Of a DNA stretch of 64,000 nt, positions 46,216 through 57,200 are shown piece by piece; position 1 is the first letter of the stretch, and each line of letters starts with the position of its first letter. Position numbers and translations under genes: made by a program. Under the pieces are notes generated by a model. That model was given only the letters and a program-made list of their open reading frames with translations. It was not told where the DNA came from and searched no databases. The stretch comes from a bacterium BMS3Abin03. Its GTDB lineage: Bacteria > Bacteroidota > Ignavibacteria > Ignavibacteriales > Ignavibacteriaceae. The stretch is from assembly GCA_022340715.1 (NCBI GenBank), contig JAJDNK010000033.1, forward strand, positions 1-64,000. Reading direction: 5' to 3'.

Positions 46216-47493
46216 TTAGTCTATCAGATTGAAGCCGGTATATTTCTGTAGAACTTCGGGAACTGCGATAGTTCCTTCGATAGTTTGATAATGTTCCAGC
46301 AGTGAAACCATCAGCCGGCTGGTTGCTAAACCGGAACCATTTAGTGTATGAACAAACTCAGGTTTTTTTGCCGATTTTCTCCTGAATCTTATAGAAGCTC
46401 TTCTTGCCTGGAAATCCTCGAAGTTGCTGCAGGATGATGCTTCTAACCATTTGTTTTCAGCAGGAGACCAGGTTTCAATATCATAGCATTTTGCTGCAGA
46501 AAAACTAAGATCACCGGTACAAAGTAAGATTATCCTATAAGGGATTTCTAACGCTTTTAAAATATCTTCAGCATCGTTTACAATATTTTCGAGTTCATTG
46601 TAAGAATCTTCCGGTTTTACAATTTTTACCATCTCAACTTTGTTAAACTGATGAACACGAAGAAATCCTTTTGCCTCTTTTCCGTAAGAACCGGCTTCTC
46701 TTCTGAAACACGCCGAGTAACCAACATAATTTTTAGGCAGTTCTGATTCATCAAGAATTTCATTTCTGTGCAGGTTTGTAATCGGAACTTCGGCTGTGGG
46801 AACTGTATAAAGATCATCTTTTTCTATATAGTACATATCATCAGCCATTTTGGGAAGCTGTCCTGTTCCAAGCATAGAATCTTTATTTACCAGGAATGGA
46901 GGAAAGACCTCAGAGTAATTATGTTTGTTTATATGGTAATCGAGCATGAAATTAATAAGTGCACGTTCAAGAGTTGCACCTTTATCAATATAAACCGGAA
47001 AACCTGATCCCGAAACTTTAGCACCACGCTCAAAGTCAAGAATTCCTAATTTCTTTCCAAGTTCAATGTGATCAAGGATTTTTTCCCTTTTATCAAAAGA
47101 GAAACCTGCAGGCAGCCATTGTCTTTCTTCAATATTATCTTCAGCAGATTTCCCAACCGGAACCGAAGAGTGAGGCATATTGGGAATGAATAATAGGTAT
47201 TTCTCAAGCTGTTCTTCTATGCTTTTCAGCTTTGTATCCAGACTTGAAATATGGTCTGAAACCTGTTTCATTTCAACTAATACTTCGCTTACATCTTCGC
47301 CGGCTTTTTTCATTTGAGGAATTTTAGAGGAAACCTGGTTACGTTTGGCTTTGAGTTCTTCTACTTCTGTAATTATAACACGTCTTTCCTCATCAAGTTT
47401 AAGTAATTCATCAAGAGTATCTTTTTCATTTTTGTTTCTGATACCTTGCTTAACCAGTTCGGGATTTTCGCGTATAAGTTTTATATCGATCAT
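46216..47493 (-). CDS. serS: Seryl-tRNA synthetase
   Basis: This class II synthetase charges tRNA-Ser. The 425-residue protein has the N-terminal coiled-coil tRNA-binding arm (about 1-105) and a catalytic core with motif 2 ([13 protein letters not shown]) and motif 3 ([11 protein letters not shown]). The length is normal. It lies 14 bases downstream of leuS and shares its transcript. Confidence 0.97.
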   Translation of the reverse strand: MIDIKLIRENPELVKQGIRNKNEKDTLDELLKLDEERRVIITEVEELKAKRNQVSSKIPQMKKAGEDVSEVLVEMKQVSDHISSLDTKLKSIEEQLEKYLLFIPNMPHSSVPVGKSAEDNIEERQWLPAGFSFDKREKILDHIELGKKLGILDFERGAKVSGSGFPVYIDKGATLERALINFMLDYHINKHNYSEVFPPFLVNKDSMLGTGQLPKMADDMYYIEKDDLYTVPTAEVPITNLHRNEILDESELPKNYVGYSACFRREAGSYGKEAKGFLRVHQFNKVEMVKIVKPEDSYNELENIVNDAEDILKALEIPYRIILLCTGDLSFSAAKCYDIETWSPAENKWLEASSCSNFEDFQARRASIRFRRKSAKKPEFVHTLNGSGLATSRLMVSLLEHYQTIEGTIAVPEVLQKYTGFNLID

Positions 47494-47507
47494 TTAATAA
47501 AATTTTA

Positions 47508-49967
47508 TTAGTTCACTACAATGTTGTAAATCTTATTCTTTACGTAAATCTCTTTAACTATTTTTTTGCCGCTTGTATGCTTCAATACTTTATCATCCTG
47601 GAAAACAGCATCTTTTACTACGGCTTCTTCACTGTTCAATGGTAACGGGATTGTACTTCTTAACTTTCCATTTACCTGTACAGCGATGTTTATAGATTCT
47701 TCTATCAAACCTTCGGGATCAGGTTCAAACCAAATAGGTTTTTCAAAGAGAGATGCTGTTTCACCTAATAATTGCCAGCACTCTTCACCAAGATGTGGTG
47801 CAAGCGGAGCAGTCATTACAACATACCTTTTCAGAACATATGCCAGAATTTCTTTTGAAAATTTATCCAGATTCTTAAAATTATTTAACAATTCCATCAA
47901 TGCTGCAATCGCAGTATTAAAATGGAATTGATTTATCTCATCACTTACTTTTTTTAGTGTTTGATTCGTTTTTTTATAAATGAACTTTTCATCCTCAGAT
48001 AATTTTGAAAGATCATAATTATCTTTTAGAGAAACTCCAGTTAAAATATTTTTATGATCGGTAATGAGATCATAAACTTTATTTACGAATCTATCGGTAC
48101 CGGCAATTCCTTTATCGCTCCAATCACCACCTAATTCATAAGGTCCCATAAACATCAGATACAATCTGAAAACATCAGAACCAAATTTGTTTGTGAACGT
48201 ATCCGGATTAACAACATTTCCTTTTGATTTGGACATCTTCGCACCTTCGTTCGTAATCGTTCCCTGATGTCTTAAAGTCTGGAAAGGTTCGTCGCTGTTT
48301 ACTAAACCGATATCTCGAAGAAATTTGTGAACAAATCTTGCATACAATAAATGCATGGTTGCATGTTCTGCACCGCCAACATACATATCAACCGGAGTCC
48401 ACATATTGCCCAATTCCCTATCAAACATTTCTGTTGAAATATTGGGATTTAGAAAACGGAGATAATACCATGCAGAATCAACAAATGTATCCATAGTATC
48501 AGGATCACGTTTGGCATTACTACCACATTTTGGACATTTAACGTCTATGAATTTTTCATTCCGTGCAAGAGGTGATTCACCACCAGGTTTGAAATCAACA
48601 TCGTAAGGAAGTTCAACAGGCAGTTCGTCATCGGTAACTGCTACTTCGCCGCATTTAGGACAATGAATAATTGGAATTGGTGTTCCCCAATAACGCTGAC
48701 GGGAAATCAGCCAATCTCTTAACCTGTAATTAATTGTCGCCTTTCCAATCTTCTTGTCCTCAAGCCATTGAATTATTTTTTTCTTTGCATCATCAACATA
48801 AAGTCCGTTTAGAAAATCACTGTTAATTGCCGGTCCATCTTCCAGAAAAGCTTTTCCATCAAAATCGTCAGACGGTTTTACTGTTCTTATAATTGGCAAA
48901 TCAAACTTTTCTGCGAATTCCCAGTCTCTCTCATCCTGACCCGGAACAGCCATAATTGCTCCGGTTCCATAAGTAAGAAGTACATAATCAGCAATCCAGA
49001 TTGGAATTTTTTTATTGTTAACGGGATTAATTGCATAAGCGCCAGTAAACACACCGGTTTTTTCTTTTACTGTTGAAGTTCGTTCAATTTCTGTTAATGA
49101 TTTTATAGAATCCTTGTATTCTTCAACTTTTAATTTATATTCTTTCGTTGTAATCTTTTCGACAAGTGGATGTTCCGGTGCGAGAACCATATAAGTTGCA
49201 CCAAATAAAGTATCCGGTCTGGTTGTGAAAATTTTTATTTTATCTTCGCTCTTAGCAATATCAAAGTCGACCTCAGCACCGATACTCTTTCCTATCCAAT
49301 TCCTCTGCATGAGTTTTGTTTTTTCAGGCCAATCGATTTTATCTAAATCCTGAAGTAATTCTTCAGCATAATCTGTGATCTTAAAAAACCACTGGTGAAG
49401 TTTTTTTTGAATAACTTCAGTTCCGCATCTTTCACAAGTGCCATCAGGAAGAACCTGTTCATTTGCCAGTACAGTTTGATCTTTGGGACACCAGTTAACG
49501 GGAGCCTCTTTTCTATAAGCTAATTTATTTTCATGATTATAAAGTTGGAGAAAGAGCCACTGGTTCCATTTATAATATTCTGGAGCACATGTCATCAGCT
49601 CAGCCTGCCAGTCGTACATACATCCCATTTTTTTCAACTGGGATTTTATATCTGCAATGTTTTTAAGTGTACTATCCTGCGGATGTATTCCTGTTTTTAT
49701 TGCATAATTTTCAGCGGGAAGTCCAAACGCATCGTAACCCATTGGTTCAAATACATTGTTGCCTTTTAATTTTTTATAACGAGCCCAGCTGTCGGAAGGT
49801 CCGTAATGATACCAGTGCCCGGTATGCAGTCTTGCACCGGAAGGATAAATAAACATATTCAAGTGATAAAGTTTCTTATCTGATTTGGAAAAATCAGTTT
49901 TGTAAACCTGCTTTTCTTCCCAAAATTTCTGCCATTTCTCTTCTATTTCTGCAAAAGGATATCTCAT
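47508..49967 (-). CDS. leuS: Leucyl-tRNA synthetase
   Basis: This class I synthetase charges tRNA-Leu and edits errors. The 819-residue protein carries the HIGH-type motif as HTGH (48-51), a CxxC...CxxC zinc-binding segment near 155-180, the CP1 editing domain with TRPDTLFGATYMVLAPEH (about 250) and KMSKS at 577-581. A C-terminal anticodon-binding domain follows. It is preceded by a good Bacteroidota promoter (49997-50027) and heads the leuS-serS operon. Confidence 0.97.
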   Translation of the reverse strand: MRYPFAEIEEKWQKFWEEKQVYKTDFSKSDKKLYHLNMFIYPSGARLHTGHWYHYGPSDSWARYKKLKGNNVFEPMGYDAFGLPAENYAIKTGIHPQDSTLKNIADIKSQLKKMGCMYDWQAELMTCAPEYYKWNQWLFLQLYNHENKLAYRKEAPVNWCPKDQTVLANEQVLPDGTCERCGTEVIQKKLHQWFFKITDYAEELLQDLDKIDWPEKTKLMQRNWIGKSIGAEVDFDIAKSEDKIKIFTTRPDTLFGATYMVLAPEHPLVEKITTKEYKLKVEEYKDSIKSLTEIERTSTVKEKTGVFTGAYAINPVNNKKIPIWIADYVLLTYGTGAIMAVPGQDERDWEFAEKFDLPIIRTVKPSDDFDGKAFLEDGPAINSDFLNGLYVDDAKKKIIQWLEDKKIGKATINYRLRDWLISRQRYWGTPIPIIHCPKCGEVAVTDDELPVELPYDVDFKPGGESPLARNEKFIDVKCPKCGSNAKRDPDTMDTFVDSAWYYLRFLNPNISTEMFDRELGNMWTPVDMYVGGAEHATMHLLYARFVHKFLRDIGLVNSDEPFQTLRHQGTITNEGAKMSKSKGNVVNPDTFTNKFGSDVFRLYLMFMGPYELGGDWSDKGIAGTDRFVNKVYDLITDHKNILTGVSLKDNYDLSKLSEDEKFIYKKTNQTLKKVSDEINQFHFNTAIAALMELLNNFKNLDKFSKEILAYVLKRYVVMTAPLAPHLGEECWQLLGETASLFEKPIWFEPDPEGLIEESINIAVQVNGKLRSTIPLPLNSEEAVVKDAVFQDDKVLKHTSGKKIVKEIYVKNKIYNIVVN

Positions 49968-49996
49968 TTTTCTTCAGATTTTCTAAAAATTGATTG

Positions 49997-50027
49997 CAAA
50001 TTTACCCAAAACAGCAGGGAAAACAAA
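49997..50027 (-). promoter_or_regulatory. Bacteroidota-type promoter of leuS-serS
   Basis: On the minus strand TTTG (50027-50024), 19 bases, then TAAATTTG (50004-49997). It ends 29 bases before the leuS start codon. Both elements match the -33/-7 consensus of the phylum. Confidence 0.7.
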
Positions 50028-50098
50028 TAAATGTAAACGTAGATAAGTTTGAGTAAGCATTATAAAAATGATGAAAAGAAAAGGGATAAATTAAATTT

Positions 50099-50156
50099 CT
50101 CTGCTGCAGAGCCGACATTATGGATGGTTAATGTCGACTCTTTAAATGCAGCAGAG
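50099..50156 (-). repeat. Large imperfect palindrome, probable mRNA hairpin
   Basis: CTCTGCTGCA (50099-50108) pairs with TGCAGCAGAG (50147-50156). Inside that, GAGCCGACATTA (50109-50120) pairs with TAATGTCGACTC (50129-50140), with an 8-base loop and a 6-base bulge. In minus-strand RNA the single mismatch becomes a G-U pair, so the 22-bp structure is complete only in a transcript running from the DUF1579-like gene. It probably lies in that gene's 3' untranslated region. Confidence 0.6.
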
Positions 50157-50346
50157 TTGGACATTAATAGAGTTAGCTATTTGAGTTTAGCTATCTGTTT
50201 TTGTGGATCTAAAAAAGCTACCTGACTTCCTGAAAAACAAGATAAATACCCTTGGTTAGAATTTCACACCAAAAATTGGACATGTAAAATCCGGGTGTCT
50301 TTTATCAACAATAACCGGAATTAAGTCAATTTATTTTCAATAATTA

Positions 50347-50877
50347 CTAGTTAGATTGTCCTATTCTTGTGTAATGTATTTGCCAGTTTAATTGCCAGTT
50401 TTTTCCATAATCAATAGATGCTTCCCAGTTCCAATCAAAACTTTTATCAGTTATGTTGTAGAAAACCATTCTCTGCACAATGCTTCCTTTTTTTGATTCA
50501 ACTTCTCTTGATAAAATCATTTTGTTCCCCTTCATACCGCCGGTGAAAAGCATATAACCACCTTGTGAATCTACCCAGGTTTGTTTCCATACATTTTGTT
50601 TTCGATCGTAAACGGAAAAACTTTTACCCGTGAAATTAATTCCCGGATTTCCATCGAAGTTTTCTGCTATAACACAACCATCAAGTATTTTGTTAATTAT
50701 ATTCTTTCCCATATAGCTTTTACCGGATGAATCCTGCCAGGCTGCATTCCATTTACCTACCCAAAAATCAAATTGACTGCACTCAGAACAGTCGCAGTTA
50801 GAATTGTTTTGTGCAAACAAATTAGCTGAATTACTGCAAAAGAGAAAAAGAATTGATAATGTTAATATGGATTTCAT
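50347..50877 (-). CDS. Secreted DUF1579-like protein
   Basis: The 176-residue protein has a signal peptide (about 1-22, ending LFAQ). A cysteine-rich start to the mature part (CDCSECSQ) is followed by FDFWVGKWNAAWQ, the opening of DUF1579-type lipocalin-like beta barrels. Strand pairs follow to the C-terminus (WNWEASIDYGKNWQLNWQIHYTR). Family members are probably small-ligand carriers; the function is unknown. It lies between two palindromes with CTGCTGC tips (50099-50156 and 50902-50959). Confidence 0.7.
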   Translation of the reverse strand: MKSILTLSILFLFCSNSANLFAQNNSNCDCSECSQFDFWVGKWNAAWQDSSGKSYMGKNIINKILDGCVIAENFDGNPGINFTGKSFSVYDRKQNVWKQTWVDSQGGYMLFTGGMKGNKMILSREVESKKGSIVQRMVFYNITDKSFDWNWEASIDYGKNWQLNWQIHYTRIGQSN

Positions 50878-50901
50878 TTTTTCACCTTATTACAATATGA
50901 T

Positions 50902-50959
50902 CCCTGCAGCAGTTATTTATATTTTTTTAGTGGCTCTATACAGGTTAACCGCAGCAGGG
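50902..50959 (-). repeat. Second palindrome with CTGCTGC tips
   Basis: CCCTGCAGCAGTTA (50902-50915) and TAACCGCAGCAGGG (50946-50959) are inverted copies differing at two of 14 positions. One difference becomes a G-U pair in minus-strand RNA. The loop is 30 bases and AT-rich. It starts 10 bases after the stop of the VCBS/T9SS gene and ends 25 bases before the DUF1579-like start. Confidence 0.55.
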
Positions 50960-50968
50960 AAAGAATTA

Positions 50969-53299
50969 TTATTTAATTAATATCATTTTTCTAGAAGATG
51001 TAAAGCTTCCTGCAGTAATCTGACAGATATAAATTCCACTTGGCAGATTTTTCCCTTCGAAACTAGATTCGTAAAATCCTGCTATCTTTTTTTCATTCAC
51101 AAGCACTGATACTTGCTGCCCGACTATGTTATAAATTTTTAGCACAACGTGAGTTTCTTCAGGAATTGAATATTTAATCTTAGTAGAGGGATTAAAAGGA
51201 TTTGGATAATTTTGTTCGAGAGAAAACTGATCCGGATAAATGTTGTTATCCTGATCCACTTCAGTTATTTTTTCAACCTGAACATACCAGGTTCTGAAAG
51301 TACTGTTATATCCATTTGAGATTTCAACAGTAATTGTATCTATACGGGGAGCAGGACTGGGTATAAAACCAAGGGCAGTATAATTGTAATTTTCATCGAT
51401 GTCTTTCTTTACACCATCAAGATACCACTGATAGCTAATTTTATATCCGGAAGTATCATCTGCAGCTACGGTAAATATTTTACGTGTTCCAACCGTAACA
51501 GTAGTATCAGAAAAAGAAGGATCTTCAAATGTAATGATTGGATAGCCCGGTAATCGCTTTATGGTTATATAACCTGTTTTTGTTTTAGTATCGGAAACGG
51601 AAGATGTTTGAACAATTAGCTTAACTGTATATGTTCCAAGGGATCCATAAGTCCATTCCGGATTTTGTTCAGTAGCATCAACGGTTCCGTCATTATCAAA
51701 ATCCCATTCCCAGGATGTTATCGGAGTACCTGGATCCACCACGGAAATGTCCGAAAAATGAGCTGTATATCCTGTTCCAAAACCTTCAGGTTTATCGGCA
51801 ATAAAATCTGCTCGTAAGAACCCAGAAGGGATGGGTTCAGTTATTGTATATAATTTGTTGACGGACTGATTTGTAAGAACATCTTCATTACCGCTCGGCC
51901 AAATAACTATTACTGAATCAATAGACGAAGCATCTCCTAAACCAAAGTGGACTCTTAGAGAATTTTGACTGTTGAATCCATTCTGAGCATTGACTTCCCT
52001 GAACTGCCAGACTGAATTTCCATTTATTGCAGCTTTTATTTTTACCTTTGCACCTAATGCAGAACGGTTTGATACTGTTCCAATAAGATCAAGCTTGACC
52101 CAGTTATTATTATTCTCGGTTGTGTTTAGATACAAACCAACTGCATTGCCGGTTCCTGAAAAGAAGACATCGAGTTTGCCGTCATTATTATAATCACCGA
52201 TTGCCGAAGCTCGTGTATTTCCTGAAATAGTGAATGCGGTTAAGTCTTTTATGAATGTGCCATCATCATTCCTGAAATATGTATTACCTGCCCCTTGATC
52301 GCTGGTTACAACTACATCTAAGTCACCGTCATTGTCAAAATCTGCCCAGGCATTTCCCAGATGCAAACCTGTATTATTAAGTTCATTGTCTACGAATACA
52401 TATTCTCCATCGTTATTACGGTAGAATCTATCCGGTGCACCCGAGTAATTTGTTATATATGCATCCAGATCACCATCATTATCGTAATCTATTAAGTTCC
52501 AAACCTGACCGTCCTGTAAGTCTGTAGCTATCACTGAGTTCTCGATTCTTTCAAATGTAGCTGTCCCCGTTTCAATGAACATATTTTTATATAATTTATC
52601 AACAGCCGGAGTACCTACAGGACCGCATCCGATAAAAAGATCTACATCGCCATCCATATCGTAATCGTACCAGGTTGCAATGGTATATGTATCAAGCAGC
52701 ATAGAAAACTCATTATCAAAATTTTCCGTGAATGTTCCATCACCATTGTTTATATAAAAATGGTTTGGAGTGGGTCCGGATCCGACATATCCTGCAGGAT
52801 GAGTTACGAACAGATCGATATAACCATCGTTATTAACATCAGCCCAGGAACCTGCCCAACCGCGGGTATCAGCTTCAGGTCCGAAATCACCTTTTATGTA
52901 CGGAGTGAATGTATTGTTCCCGTCGTTTCTAAAAAGTATAGAAGGACTTGCTGCTAAATAGCAATCAATATCTCCATCATTGTCGTAATCACCCCAAGTT
53001 GGTCCAACACTCTGTCCGCCTAAACCCATTCCTAAATCAGTTGTAATTTTCATAAAGTTACCATTTCCATCACCACTGAACAGAAAATTCTCAGTACTAT
53101 AGAGATCAAGATTACCATCATTATTAAAATCTATCCAAGCAGCACCTGAATAATTATTATCAAAATTGGTTGTAGCCACCGGATTAGAAGGGTCAGTTAC
53201 TTTCATAAAGGTCTGAGAGAAAGAAATATCCTGAAAATAAAATGCACACAATAAAATTATGGTCACACACCGTATAGTATGTTTAAAATTACGAATCAT
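50969..53299 (-). CDS. Secreted VCBS/FG-GAP-ASPIC-PKD protein with T9SS sorting domain
   Basis: The 776-residue protein has a signal peptide (about 1-29). Seven FG-GAP/VCBS repeats (about 45-390) have calcium-binding DxDNDGDxD loops and probably form a seven-bladed propeller. Then come an ASPIC/UnbV domain (about 400-480, RSALGAKVKI...IVIWPSGNEDV), a PKD domain (about 495-580, WEWDFDNDGT), an Ig-like region, and the T9SS type A tail with NYPNPFNPST. It should be exported to the cell surface for adhesion or glycan/protein binding. AAGGAG precedes the ATG. A 19-bp palindrome shared with the sensor-kinase operon lies upstream. Confidence 0.88.
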   Translation of the reverse strand: MIRNFKHTIRCVTIILLCAFYFQDISFSQTFMKVTDPSNPVATTNFDNNYSGAAWIDFNNDGNLDLYSTENFLFSGDGNGNFMKITTDLGMGLGGQSVGPTWGDYDNDGDIDCYLAASPSILFRNDGNNTFTPYIKGDFGPEADTRGWAGSWADVNNDGYIDLFVTHPAGYVGSGPTPNHFYINNGDGTFTENFDNEFSMLLDTYTIATWYDYDMDGDVDLFIGCGPVGTPAVDKLYKNMFIETGTATFERIENSVIATDLQDGQVWNLIDYDNDGDLDAYITNYSGAPDRFYRNNDGEYVFVDNELNNTGLHLGNAWADFDNDGDLDVVVTSDQGAGNTYFRNDDGTFIKDLTAFTISGNTRASAIGDYNNDGKLDVFFSGTGNAVGLYLNTTENNNNWVKLDLIGTVSNRSALGAKVKIKAAINGNSVWQFREVNAQNGFNSQNSLRVHFGLGDASSIDSVIVIWPSGNEDVLTNQSVNKLYTITEPIPSGFLRADFIADKPEGFGTGYTAHFSDISVVDPGTPITSWEWDFDNDGTVDATEQNPEWTYGSLGTYTVKLIVQTSSVSDTKTKTGYITIKRLPGYPIITFEDPSFSDTTVTVGTRKIFTVAADDTSGYKISYQWYLDGVKKDIDENYNYTALGFIPSPAPRIDTITVEISNGYNSTFRTWYVQVEKITEVDQDNNIYPDQFSLEQNYPNPFNPSTKIKYSIPEETHVVLKIYNIVGQQVSVLVNEKKIAGFYESSFEGKNLPSGIYICQITAGSFTSSRKMILIK

Positions 53300-53334
53300 T
53301 TTTTCTCCTTGATGTTTGTTGAATATAGCTGATA

Positions 53335-53382
53335 CAAGGATAATCTAATCCCAAAACGACCACATCACTCAAAATGGGGGAT
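53335..53382 (-). promoter_or_regulatory. Putative operator and -7 box of the VCBS/T9SS gene
   Basis: On the minus strand the 19-bp palindrome ATCCCCCATTTTGAGTGAT (53382-53364) has half-sites ATCCCCCA and ATCACTCA (6 of 8 equal) around 3 bases. Twenty-one bases later comes TATCCTTG (53342-53335), one mismatch from TAnnTTTG. No -33 TTTG is present; the palindrome ends near that place, as expected for an activator-dependent promoter. The -7 box is 35 bases before the start codon. Confidence 0.6.
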
Positions 53383-53516
53383 TTTTAGAATAAGTGGAAG
53401 CGGATTCCAGGTTATTTATGGAAAGTTAGAAGAATGTAAGTTTTGGGGTGCAGTTATTGATAGTATAAAGTGTTATTGGGTAATAAGAATTTGCAGTTGT
53501 ATCGGTTACTTAAACA

Positions 53517-54203
53517 TCAAATCAGTTTGTTCTTAGTTGCTTTCTCTATAGCCCCTGCTTTTGAATTTACGTTTAGCTTTTGGTAAATATTTTTTATGTG
53601 AGTGCGTACAGTTTCTTTATTTATATAAAGCTCATCAGCAATCATTGTATAACTTTTACCCCTTGCCAGATGCTGTAAAACTTCAGTCTCCCGGGAAGTA
53701 AGAGGCGACTCGGTACTTTTTTGAAATGACCGGATTACTTTCCGTGCTATATTTGTACTCATTGGGGCACCACCGGTCAGAACTTCGTTTATGGCATTAA
53801 TCATCTGTTTTGGAGAAATATTTTTTGTGAGATAACCGGTTGAACCTGCACAAAGTGCATCGAATACCTTGTCATCTTCTTCGTGCACAGTTACCGTTAT
53901 AATATCTACATCTGGTTTAACATTTTTTATTTTTCTTATTCCTTGAATACCCGACATACCAGGTAATCCTATATCCATAAGAATAATGTGAGGATTATCC
54001 GATGAAAGATTTTTTATGGCATCTTCACAATTATCATAGTCTGAAACGCAGATGTAATTTTCGTTTTCATTAATCAAAGTAGCAAAGCTTTCCCGGATGA
54101 GTTGATCATCTTCTACTATTACTATCCTTACCAGTTCTTTCTGAGGTTCCATTATTGATGGATTAATATTTATCCACTTTACTTGTTTGATTTCAGAGAT
54201 CAT
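53517..54203 (-). CDS. LuxR/NarL-family response regulator
   Basis: The 228-residue protein has a receiver domain (about 24-140) with E31/D32/D33, the phosphorylation site D77 (MDIGLPGMSG) and K127. A LuxR-type helix-turn-helix (about 165-225) has LTSRETEVLQHLARGKSYTMIADELYINKETVRTHI. It is the partner of the sensor kinase whose gene ends 3 bases before this start, favouring the ATG at 54203, although ATG 54152 (17 codons later) would still give a whole receiver. A likely target is the 19-bp palindrome found before the kinase gene and before the downstream T9SS gene. Confidence 0.92.
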   Translation of the reverse strand: MISEIKQVKWININPSIMEPQKELVRIVIVEDDQLIRESFATLINENENYICVSDYDNCEDAIKNLSSDNPHIILMDIGLPGMSGIQGIRKIKNVKPDVDIITVTVHEEDDKVFDALCAGSTGYLTKNISPKQMINAINEVLTGGAPMSTNIARKVIRSFQKSTESPLTSRETEVLQHLARGKSYTMIADELYINKETVRTHIKNIYQKLNVNSKAGAIEKATKNKLI

Positions 54204-54206
54204 TTT

Positions 54207-57200
54207 CTAAGCATAATTTAATGATTTAACCGGAAACTTTCCTTTTATTAAGATCTTTGTTCCTTCACCAGGTTTTGTTATAATAAACAAGGATGCATTC
54301 AATTTTTCTGCACGGGTTTTCATATTTTTCAAGCCGAATCCTTTTTTATTAAGATCATCTGTAAAACCTTCGCCGTTGTCTACAAGTTTTACTTCAACCT
54401 CATCACCTTCAATATGTGTGCTCAATAATACTTTATTCCCATTGGAATGCTTCAATGAATTATTCATACCTTCCTTAATAATTAATGTCAGGTGTTTTTT
54501 CCAATCCATATTTAGCAATGTATTTTGCAGACTTTCATCAAGTCCCGTAACCTCAAACCGAACATTTGTATTTCCGAAAAGATCATCTCCGAAGTCTTTT
54601 AAACGGATCATCAGTTCGTAAAAAGAATCCTGAGTCGGGTCGATCGACCAGATGAAATCTTTTGCGCCGTTATAAACCTGTTTTGAATTTTCTGAAATCT
54701 GGTCCAGCATAGAATTTATGTCAGCGAAAGAGTTTCCAATTTTCAATTTTATAAGTTCGGTCATCATTGAAATTCTTGTCAGACGATGACCGAGTTCATC
54801 ATGAAAATCTATTGCCGTTTTTTTTCTGATCTTTTCGACTTCTTCTTCTTTGATCTTTTCAATTCTCAAAGCTCTTTTTATTTTTGAACGAACAATTAGC
54901 CTGTGAATAAAAAAGGAAACGGAAATAATTACTAACAATATTAATGAATAAAACCATTTGGTTTCCCAGAATGGTGGATTGATAATCAGGGAAAGATTTG
55001 CTTTCTTACTACTCCAGACACCATCGCTGTTAGTTCCCATAACTGTGAGTAAGTAATTTCCAGGTGGCAGATTTTGCAACCTAAAATTATTCTCATTTTT
55101 CAGGTTTACCCACTTATCGCTGTAACCTTTTAGTTTGTATTTAAAGTTTATTCTTTCGGAATTTGCGTAATCAAATGAAACCAATTTTATTAGAATTGAA
55201 TTCTGATCATAGTCCAGTTCAAGAGAATTATTTTCTGCCGGAATAAACTGAGTCCCATTTTTTCCGCCAATCAGATTTACAGATGAAATAATAACAGTAC
55301 TGTTATATTTGTTTAATCTAACCACGGAAGGATCAAAATAGTTTAAGCCGTTTCTTCCACCCAAATATATTTCACCATTAGTTGCTTTTAAATAAACCCC
55401 TTCAGAAAATAAATTACTTTGCAATCCATCATCTTTATTAAAGTTTGTGAATGTCTTCGTTCCGGGATCAAATCGTGATATTCCATTTTGTGTGCTGATC
55501 CACAAGTTACCATTTGCATCTTCTTCCAAACCACAAATCACATCACTCGGTAATCCGTCTTTTATGAAATATGATTTAAAAGATCCGGATTTTTGATCAA
55601 ATAAATTTAATCCGCTTGCCGTGCCAATCCACATCCTATTTTCTAAATCTTCCGCCATACAAAACACATAATTGTTGCTTAAAGTTTTTGGATTATTCAA
55701 TTCTTGTTTGAAAGAATTGAAGGCGTAGTTATTCCCGTTAAATGAAAACAAACCACCGTAGGTGCCAATCCATATTTTCCCGGATTGATCTTCATACAAT
55801 GAAAGGATATAATCGGCGGAATTATTTAATGAATTTTTCTCAACCAGTGAAAAATGCTTTAATTCCCCATCGTTAAATAAATAAATTCCATTACTATATG
55901 TGGCAATCCAGAGATTCTCTTTAGAATCAACAAATAAATTATTGATCACTTGACCAGATAATTTATTTTGTTGTTCAGGTATAAATTCTTTTACTATTTT
56001 CTTGCGAGGATTATAAGTTAGAAGTTTCGATCCGATGACAATAAATAATGAGTTATCTGAGCTAACGGTTAAAGCATCGATGTGTTTGTTCAATAGCAGC
56101 GGGCTCATAATTCGTTCTGTGATTCCTTTTGCCGGATTATATTTATTCAATCCTTTAACTGTCCCGATCCATATAATTCCATCTTTATCTTCTGTAACAG
56201 AAGATACCTGGTTATCCGTTAATGAGTTCTGATCGTTTTTCTTTGATTGTAACAAGCCAAAATTACTTTTCCTGTTTATCATTTTCGAGATTCCGGAATT
56301 GTAACAATTAATCCATAATACGCCTGATTTATCCTCAAAGACATTTTTAATAAAATTACCGCATATTGAATTTCGCTTATCAGAATGAGTATAAGTTGAA
56401 AATGTTGAGTTAACAGGATTGTATTTTATTAAACCGTTTGTGGTTCCTAACCACATCATTCCGTTATGGTCTTCAGATATTGATAGAATTCTCTTCCCGG
56501 GAAAAGATTTCTCAACTTTGAAATTTTTATTGATCTTATCGAAGTAAATCAGACTTCCGGAAATCCCCAAGAGTAATTTTTTCTTAGAGTTTTCATAAAT
56601 TTCATAAACACTGCTTTTAACTAATGAACCGTCTGCTAAAACAACAGGATAAGTAATAAAAGCATTTGCCGAATCAGAAAATTTAGAGAGACCTAAAGCA
56701 CTGCCAGCCCATAAAATTCCTTCGCTGTCAACCAGCAAATCATTTATATGAATTTGTTTAGTAAAACTATCTGAATTATCTAAATGATATGCAGAAAATT
56801 TATTTGTGACCGGGTTATATTTATTTATTCCACCAGATCCGGTTTCCATCCAGATGTTTCCGTTTTTGTCTTCTGTAATCTGCCAGATAATATTATCTTT
56901 TATTCCATCTTTGTTTGAAGGGTCGTATAAAAAACGTTTAAAACCAGTTCTTTCTTTGTTGAGCATATTCAATCCACCACCCCAGGTTCCAATCCAAAGA
57001 TTATCTTTTGAATCTTCGTAAATTGAAACAACATCATTAAAAGAAATTGATTCCGGATTTTCAGAATCGTAGTTATATATTTTATAATCTCTGCCGTCAT
57101 ATCTGGTCAATCCATACATTGTTCCCATCCACAAATAACCCTGGTGATCCTGGATTATCGTGTAAGTCTGGTTAAGTGGAACGCCATCTTCAAGAGATAA

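Larger units (their letters stand above)
49968..50346. other. Intergenic region between the DUF1579-like gene and leuS
   Basis: It holds the leuS promoter (49997-50027), a large GC-rich hairpin (50099-50156) and the direct repeat TTAGCTAT about 15 bases apart near 50175-50200. GACATTA recurs just outside the hairpin (50160-50166). No open frame or RNA gene of known type was recognised. Confidence 0.5.

Noticed and set aside
50012-50962. CAGCAGGGAAA direct repeat (50012-50022 and 50952-50962) as target-site duplication of a mobile element
   Set aside because: No transposase or typical insertion-sequence end is present, and the left copy lies in the spacer of the leuS promoter, so chance or shared composition is more likely.
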